A stretch of DNA of 35,983 bases from Lentisphaerae bacterium ADurb.Bin242 (GTDB taxonomy: Bacteria; Verrucomicrobiota; Lentisphaeria; Victivallales; UBA1829), in contig MWCA01000057.1 of assembly GCA_002069785.1 (NCBI GenBank), positions 1-35,983 of the forward strand. The letters run 5' to 3'. Shown here one piece after another: positions 31,380 through 35,983 of the stretch (position 1 is its first letter; every line of letters begins with the position of its first letter). The position numbers and the translations under genes are program-made. A model generated the notes under the pieces. That model was not told where the DNA came from and did no database searches. It was given only the letters and a program-made list of their open reading frames with translations.

Positions 31380-34276
31380 TTGGCGGCTCCGTTTTGGAAG
31401 AGTTCGGGATTCAATCCGACATGGTTTTTGACGCATTCCGGATTCGTGGCGAAAAATACGGAGAAATCCCAGGGCTCATAGCTTTTGCCGTTCCATTTTT
31501 CTTCGGCTGCCGGCGACTGTTTCTGGAGCTCCAGCGCTTCCTTGTCATAGTCATGATTCAGGAGCAGATTACTTTGCTTGAGAAGCTCCGGATGCTTGAA
31601 CGTCAGGATCTGCGGCAGCGCCTTTACGCCCGGATTGGCAAAAAACGAGGTGCGTTTCCGGCCCGATTCCGCAAGGAATTTCTCATAATTCGCTTCTCCG
31701 TTGACCTGGTCTCCTTCGATCCGGTGATAAGCAATCAGTTTGCGGTTCTCTTCCGGCACACGGAGGCAGTAACAATTCATGTGTTCCTTCAGGGATTCGA
31801 TGTTGAGGCAGCGGATCAGGGGATTGCGGTTTTTCATCGGAATGTTGTCGAAGATCACGTTCCGCGCAAACGTCGCGGCTTCGTCCGGCAGGTTGTGGAT
31901 GTAAAAATGTTGAATCTGGTTGTTGAACCAGACGCAGTTGCGGATCATCAGATTCGGACACCTCAGGAATATCGACCCGGAGAATCCACGGGTGATGAAG
32001 CAGTTGTCCACCGTCAGGTTCCGGACGGAATTCGCCACGAGGAACGGAGGCGTATAGCCCTGGCTGCGGCCATCATAAAAACAGCGCCTCACCGTAATGT
32101 TTACTCCGCCGTTGATCTGGATTCCGGCTCCGGACGTGCCGGCGAGTTCGCGGAAGAACAAGCCGTCGATGACCGTATCCGGCTTGTTTTCCAGCACGAT
32201 TCCACGGGACAGAATCCGCTGTCCGTCGATCCAGACTTTTTCACCGGGAGCGTTTTTGAGAGTCACTCCGGCGGAACGGAAGTAGAGCGTTTCCGGGTAA
32301 ACGCCGCCCTGGACGACCACGGTATCGCCGGGCCGTGCCTTGTCAAGAGTGTCGCTGATGATTCCTTCCGCGACTGTGAGCGTACGCGGCACGGGTTTCT
32401 CTCCGAGCGTATTGAAGCTCATGGCCTGGGTTGTAATGAGGCTCCGTTTCATTTGACGGTTTTCCACGGCCAGGTCCATGTTGGAATGATGCTCGCGCAG
32501 GGGCGACCGGGAAGAGAGCCGGAAGTAATATTTCGTGCCGGGTTTGAGTCCGGTCAGGCTCATGGAGTGCCAATTCCCTCCGGAGAAGGGCTGCCCGATG
32601 CGGTTTTCGCATTTTTCGGTGGTTCCCCAGCACAATTCGGTGGTCGCGTCGGCGGCATCGGTCCACCATTCGATATCCGCCACGGTGTCGGTGACGGACC
32701 GCAGGAAGGGACCGGTCACCCTTGCCGGAGGCGCCGAACGGATCAGACGGTAGGGACCCGGCGGGAAAGCATCGAAGCTCCGTCCGTCATCCAGGTCGGA
32801 CAGCCCGGCGATTTTTTCCGAAAGCCCGAGGTTGCTGTGGCGGTATCCCGTGGCTTTGGAAAAATCCGGAAGCGTTTTGAACTGACAGTGGGTGACCCGG
32901 AGGTTTCGTCCGGATGCGGTCGCTTTCGCCTCGAAAACACAGCTGTGTGCCGACAGGTTGTCGCCGGAAAGGGTAATGGGTGCGCTGAAGACCAGATTTT
33001 CCAGCCGGACATTTTTTCCCGTGACCGCGCCTCCCTTGACCACGGCGGAGGCTCCCGCGCCGCGGGTCCGGACCGTCACGTTGTCCGCCTCGATTTTGAG
33101 TTCGGGATATTCGCCGGGCGGCAGAAGAACGGTGTCTCCGTTTTTCAGATTGTCGAGCTTGCCGATCACGACCTTGGAAACCGGGCGGAAGTCATGATTT
33201 TCGGGATCGGCGTAAAGTTTCGGCCAATCCTCTTTTTTGATTTCTTTGAGCGGAGATACATCCTTTGGATTATAGCCGTTGAACGACCCGCCGAAAACAT
33301 TGTTCCGGCTGTAAAGCGCATTGATGCCCTGTTCGGAATAACTGTCCTTGAGCCAGCTGTTTTCCACCTTCCCTTTGATGTTGAGCCCGCCTTCGCCGAA
33401 GGAAACGCAATTTTCGATATTGCAATCCTTCATCGTGCCGTAGAAACGCAAGCCTATGGTCTGGTTGCTTCCGGCGGGGAAACGGAACATCGAAACGCAG
33501 CCGCGGATGGTGTTGCCCGTTCCGCTCCAGCCGATGATATTTCCGCCGGATGTGGGAGCGAGCGACCCGTTGGCATAGGCGACGCAATTTTCTACGAGGG
33601 AATTTTTGCCGCCGGAAAGCGAAATGCCGTTGGCGTTCAGGAACGCTGTGCAGTCGCGGATCGCACAATTGTCCGGATTCTGAAGCTGGATGCCGTTGTA
33701 TCCGCTCCAGATTTCCGTACGGAAATGCGAGTAGAATCCGGTGAAAACAAGACCTTCCACCGTCACTTTTTCGGGATCCCAGAGCCGGAGCCCGCAGCCG
33801 TTCAGAACCGAAACGGTAAGGTCATGCTTGTCCGGCGGCAGGCCGTCCGAAGTGGAGATGTAGAGTTTGCCGTCTTTTTTGAACCACTGTCCGAAATTGA
33901 ATTCCAGGTCGCGCACCGTTGCCGCCGGAAGATAGATCCGGAGCGTATCTCGCTCGTTGACGGCATTCACGTTCTCCGTCCAGTCGGCCGCGTAAATGAA
34001 ACGATAGCCGGGCACGAGGGAGAATTGCGGCGCGGGCTTGTCGCCGTGGATCAGGACGGACCCCGGGAACTCCGCGCGGATCGTGACGTTCTTCAGTTTC
34101 TTCCGGACATCCACCGTTTCATAATACTTTCCGGGCGCAATCGTCAGGGTGTCGCCGTCTTTCAGCGCGGCGATTCCCGCCTTGACCGTCGGAAAGGCTT
34201 TTCCCGGCCCGACATTGAGTTCCGCCGCACGGACGGAGATTCCGATCATCAGCAGACACAGACTTGTTCTCCACAT
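31376..34276 (-). CDS. Large secreted right-handed beta-helix protein with inserted FN3-like domain, 966 aa
   Basis: ATG 34276 follows AAAGGA and opens a signal peptide (MWRTSLCLLMIGISVRAA). Three beta-helix entry motifs of the form GDT-x4-PG-x-Y-x-E are visible: KDGDTLTIAPGKYYET (about 37-52), KNGDTVLLPPGEYPEL (about 382-397) and RPGDTVVVQGGVYPET (about 648-663). Each is followed by parallel beta-helix repeats with Asn/Gly/Cys turns (NPDNCAIRDCTAF, NSLVENCVAYANG). Between the second and third, residues of about 519-592 resemble a fibronectin III/purple-acid-phosphatase N-domain (VADIEWWTDAADA, MSLTGLKPGTKYYFRL). Polysaccharide lyases and DUF1565-like proteins share this fold. Activity and substrate are not determined. 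It starts 4 bases after the CapA stop. Confidence 0.82.
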   Translation of the reverse strand: MWRTSLCLLMIGISVRAAELNVGPGKAFPTVKAGIAALKDGDTLTIAPGKYYETVDVRKKLKNVTIRAEFPGSVLIHGDKPAPQFSLVPGYRFIYAADWTENVNAVNERDTLRIYLPAATVRDLEFNFGQWFKKDGKLYISTSDGLPPDKHDLTVSVLNGCGLRLWDPEKVTVEGLVFTGFYSHFRTEIWSGYNGIQLQNPDNCAIRDCTAFLNANGISLSGGKNSLVENCVAYANGSLAPTSGGNIIGWSGTGNTIRGCVSMFRFPAGSNQTIGLRFYGTMKDCNIENCVSFGEGGLNIKGKVENSWLKDSYSEQGINALYSRNNVFGGSFNGYNPKDVSPLKEIKKEDWPKLYADPENHDFRPVSKVVIGKLDNLKNGDTVLLPPGEYPELKIEADNVTVRTRGAGASAVVKGGAVTGKNVRLENLVFSAPITLSGDNLSAHSCVFEAKATASGRNLRVTHCQFKTLPDFSKATGYRHSNLGLSEKIAGLSDLDDGRSFDAFPPGPYRLIRSAPPARVTGPFLRSVTDTVADIEWWTDAADATTELCWGTTEKCENRIGQPFSGGNWHSMSLTGLKPGTKYYFRLSSRSPLREHHSNMDLAVENRQMKRSLITTQAMSFNTLGEKPVPRTLTVAEGIISDTLDKARPGDTVVVQGGVYPETLYFRSAGVTLKNAPGEKVWIDGQRILSRGIVLENKPDTVIDGLFFRELAGTSGAGIQINGGVNITVRRCFYDGRSQGYTPPFLVANSVRNLTVDNCFITRGFSGSIFLRCPNLMIRNCVWFNNQIQHFYIHNLPDEAATFARNVIFDNIPMKNRNPLIRCLNIESLKEHMNCYCLRVPEENRKLIAYHRIEGDQVNGEANYEKFLAESGRKRTSFFANPGVKALPQILTFKHPELLKQSNLLLNHDYDKEALELQKQSPAAEEKWNGKSYEPWDFSVFFATNPECVKNHVGLNPELFQNGAAK

Positions 34277-34280
34277 GGCT

Positions 34281-35507
34281 TCAATCCTTTCTTGTGAAAT
34301 CATCCACATCGTTGGGTTTAAGGAAAGGTTCTTCCGAAGAAAAAACGGCGGTAAGGCTCCGGAGAAGGTCCCAGTGCTCCCCGTTGTTGAGGCACTGAAA
34401 GCAATAGAACATTTTGTTCCTGGCTTCGGGGGAGTCGTCCCCGTCCTGCTGCCGTTGGAACGCTTCCTTGAATTGTGCGAAATAATGCGGCGCGAACGGG
34501 AGCGCGGCGGCCGCGTAATAACGGTCGCAGAGCGCATTGTCCGCCAGAATCCGGTTCAGACGGGAAAGCTCTTCCAGGAAATTCTGTTTTCGTTCGCCCG
34601 TCATGAGGTCGATCCGGTCGGTTTCCGGATCGTTGGAATGAGGCAGGATATCAATGGACGTGACTCCGTTCCGGCGGAGGTGAAGACGGAGCGAAAAGGC
34701 GCGGTTCCAGAATCCCGGCGTCTCCGGTTTGTTCCGGGCGGGGAAATGGAAGTTGCCCAGGCTGTATGCGATCAGTCCGCCGTGATACTGCTCGAGCCCC
34801 TGCGAAATGTGCGGATGGTGTCCGACTACCGCCGACGCTCCCGCGTCGATGAACGCCCGGCAGTTCTCCCGCACCCGGCGCGAAGGAAACGGAATGTGTT
34901 CCTTGCCGTCGTGAATCGTCACAAGAATGAAGTCGGCGTCCGGTTTTTCATCGGCGATCGCCGCGGCAAGAGCGGCAGGGTTCAGGGGATTTGATCCGGG
35001 GGTCTCCTCCGTGGCGGAACAGGGCTGGTCCAGCGCGGCCGCGAAGATGGAAAGCCGGAACGAACCGAGCGTCAGCCGGAGCGGAAGAGCGGCCTCCGCA
35101 CGGTTCTTTCCGCCGCCGGCGAACCGGGCGCCCGCGTCCTGAATATGCCGCATGGTTTCGAGGAATGCCTCATCGCCGAAATCGCGGGAGTGGTTGTTCG
35201 CCAGGGAGAAGACCGTGAATCCGGCTTTGACAAGTCCCGGCAGCGAGGCCGGATCGGCTCTCAGCGCCGGACCGAACTTCCGGATCGGCGTTCCGGCGAA
35301 GGTCAGCGCGGTTTCCAGATTGGTCACTGCCAGATCGCTCGACCGGATTTCCGGAAGGACCGTGCCGAAGACCGCTTCCACCTTTCCCCGGACAAGATTG
35401 ATTTCCGCCTTCTCCCTCGGGATCAGGTCGCCCGTGAGGAAAACGGTTTTTTCCGCCGGAGCGGAGTCGAAGACAATCTTTCCGTCTGCCGGAATGGAGT
35501 TCAGCAT
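34281..35507 (-). CDS. CapA-family phosphoesterase-like protein, 408 aa
   Basis: Calcineurin-like metallophosphoesterase fold of the CapA/PgsA family, first linked to poly-gamma-glutamate capsule synthesis but widespread with unclear substrates. Motifs in order: GD at 26-27, TNLETAL (62-68), SLANNHSRDFG (101-111), TIHDGKEH (197-204, where HWG-x-E is common), VGHHPHISQG (228-237) and AYSLGNF (247-253). I see no signal peptide or membrane anchor; many relatives have one. A 49-codon ORF upstream ends 4 bases into this gene. The strong promoter at 35700-35727 serves both. It is the first main gene of the operon CapA, beta-helix, small secreted protein, pilin. Its link to glycan degradation is only by co-transcription. 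Confidence 0.87.
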   Translation of the reverse strand: MLNSIPADGKIVFDSAPAEKTVFLTGDLIPREKAEINLVRGKVEAVFGTVLPEIRSSDLAVTNLETALTFAGTPIRKFGPALRADPASLPGLVKAGFTVFSLANNHSRDFGDEAFLETMRHIQDAGARFAGGGKNRAEAALPLRLTLGSFRLSIFAAALDQPCSATEETPGSNPLNPAALAAAIADEKPDADFILVTIHDGKEHIPFPSRRVRENCRAFIDAGASAVVGHHPHISQGLEQYHGGLIAYSLGNFHFPARNKPETPGFWNRAFSLRLHLRRNGVTSIDILPHSNDPETDRIDLMTGERKQNFLEELSRLNRILADNALCDRYYAAAALPFAPHYFAQFKEAFQRQQDGDDSPEARNKMFYCFQCLNNGEHWDLLRSLTAVFSSEEPFLKPNDVDDFTRKD

Positions 35508-35650
35508 GATTTCTTTCTTCCGTTCTGGAACGAAGTCCGCATCGGTTCGGGCGCAGGACCTGTTCCTGTCCGTTTCCCGGTCTTCTTTCTTCCGCCAATC
35601 TTTTTTCCGATGAAACCGGCGGTCGATTCCGGCTGATTCAGCAGTTTCAT
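35501..35650 (-). CDS. Candidate leader ORF upstream of the CapA-like gene, 49 aa
   Basis: ATG 35650 is preceded by GGAG with 7 bases between, and lies about 43 bases after the predicted start of transcription. The 49-residue product (MKLLNQPESTAGF...) is very basic, rich in Lys, Arg and Gly, with no membrane segment. Its TGA lies inside the CapA start region in the arrangement ATGCTGA, so a ribosome finishing it could begin CapA. I know no family for it. It may be a regulatory leader peptide, a small basic protein, or a fortuitous frame; promoter, Shine-Dalgarno and stop placement together favour translation. Confidence 0.45.
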   Translation of the reverse strand: MKLLNQPESTAGFIGKKIGGRKKTGKRTGTGPAPEPMRTSFQNGRKKSC

Positions 35651-35699
35651 ATTGCCGCTCCGTTGATTTGGATGATTACCATAGGGTAGTCTATTCTTA

Positions 35700-35727
35700 A
35701 TTATAATGGGTTTTTCAGGATTGTCAA
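35700..35727 (-). promoter_or_regulatory. Consensus sigma-70 promoter of the CapA/beta-helix operon
   Basis: On the - strand TTGACA (35727-35722) and TATAAT (35705-35700) are both perfect, with a 16-base spacer, the same geometry as the promoter at 24569-24596. The predicted start lies near 35693. No regulator gene is adjacent, and no clear operator palindrome was seen in the 40 bases downstream. Confidence 0.7.
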
Positions 35728-35783
35728 GCGTCCGCATCCATTTTTTTTTGAAAAATCGGAGATTCTTACGGGAAAAGTCCGAC

Positions 35784-35803
35784 AAAAAAGCCTCCGGAAG
35801 GCT
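35784..35803 (-). terminator. Hairpin with T-run between divergent promoters
   Basis: AGCCT (35789-35793) and AGGCT (35799-35803) form a 5-bp stem around CCGGA. Read on the - strand it is followed by TTTTTT, the pattern of a Rho-independent terminator. It lies between two divergent promoters, so it would stop leftward transcription arriving from the right. TCCGGAA (35793-35799) can instead pair with TTCCGGA (35811-35817). Confidence 0.4.
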
Positions 35804-35836
35804 CCAACATTTCCGGAATTTCTTTTATATTCACGG

Positions 35837-35865
35837 TTGATTTTTCAACGGGAAAACAGTATAGT
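35837..35865 (+). promoter_or_regulatory. Promoter of the rightward ABC permease gene
   Basis: TTGATT (35837-35842) and TATAGT (35860-35865) with an ideal 17-base spacer, about 44 bases before the ATG. A further TTGACA at 35882-35887 has no -10 partner before the gene. Confidence 0.55.
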
Positions 35866-35908
35866 AAAATGAATTGGGGTGTTGACAGGAAAAAGGAACT
35901 CGGCATAT

Positions 35909-35983
35909 ATGGAAGAACGGCATTTGATGATTGAGGCCAACAAGGCCAATCGACTTTATATCAAAGATTTATGGAACTACCGG
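35909..35983 (+). CDS. ABC-2 type exporter permease, N-terminal fragment
   Basis: Only 25 codons lie in the window. AAAAAGGA precedes the ATG. The fragment contains NRLYIKDLWNYR, which matches the segment just before the first membrane helix in permeases of ABC-2 polysaccharide exporters (the Wzm/TagG type, where it is followed by E-L-x-x-x-L-x-x-R-D). If right, it would form a channel for O-antigen or teichoic-acid-like glycans with an ATPase encoded further right. The call rests on a short stretch. Confidence 0.5.
   Translation, partial: MEERHLMIEANKANRLYIKDLWNYR

Noticed and set aside
31337..34297. 986-codon open frame on the + strand opposite the beta-helix gene
   Set aside because: The protein is low in recognisable motifs and rich in Arg/Gly/His as expected from the complement of a biased coding strand. 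The - strand frame has a signal peptide, Shine-Dalgarno and domain motifs.
1..35983. CRISPR array, tRNA, rRNA, transposase or integrase
   Set aside because: No regularly spaced repeat array, cloverleaf-like segment, or recombinase protein was seen on reading the sequence and frames. A dedicated tRNA or Rfam scan was not possible.

Overview
The window looks like a chromosomal segment from a Lentisphaerota (Victivallales-like) bacterium. That is an inference from gene content. There are five genes for short pseudopilins that begin with the FTLIELL-type N-methylation segment, interleaved with DUF4838, DUF6067-like, DUF5696-like, LamG and beta-helix proteins, most of them secreted. This combination is typical of that phylum. 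No rRNA, tRNA, CRISPR array or insertion sequence was recognised.

Layout. (A) 1-3.8 kb, + strand: tail of an unidentified gene, then a pilin plus DUF4838 cassette, ending in a decayed Gfo/Idh/MocA oxidoreductase fragment and a hairpin terminator. (B) 3.8-11.7 kb, - strand: a tight operon reading regulator (GntR-type helix-turn-helix with a LacI-like sensor), pilin, DUF6067-like giant, LamG protein, DUF5696-like hydrolase. A clean palindrome lies just downstream of its predicted promoter. (C) 11.9-24.4 kb, housekeeping and visibly richer in GC: a DUF454 (YbaN)-pseudopilin fusion, catalase, holB-tmk, a stand-alone AICAR transformylase, recD2, a GSCFA protein, asnB, and trxA-tilS. (D) 24.6-30.0 kb, + strand: a regulator made of a GntR helix-turn-helix fused to an ABC-type sugar-binding-protein domain, an unidentified barrel-like protein, a pilin and a second DUF4838 protein. 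(E) 30.1-35.7 kb, - strand: CapA-like phosphoesterase, a 966-aa beta-helix protein, a small secreted protein and a pilin, read from a consensus promoter through a small leader ORF. (F) The first 25 codons of an ABC-2 type exporter permease at the right edge.

How it fits together. Blocks A, B, D and E look like variants of one modular theme: a pseudopilin co-transcribed with glycan-active or glycan-binding proteins. In B and D a cytoplasmic sugar-sensing regulator heads the module. I infer that these are polysaccharide-utilisation-like loci in which each enzyme set carries its own pilin. The pilins share a Cys-x-x-N-x-K/T-Q motif, a later Cys-Pro motif and a degenerate H-X9-DG motif, and none has the usual Gly before the cleavage site. 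What the pilins do for the enzymes (surface display, secretion, substrate capture) is not known from sequence.
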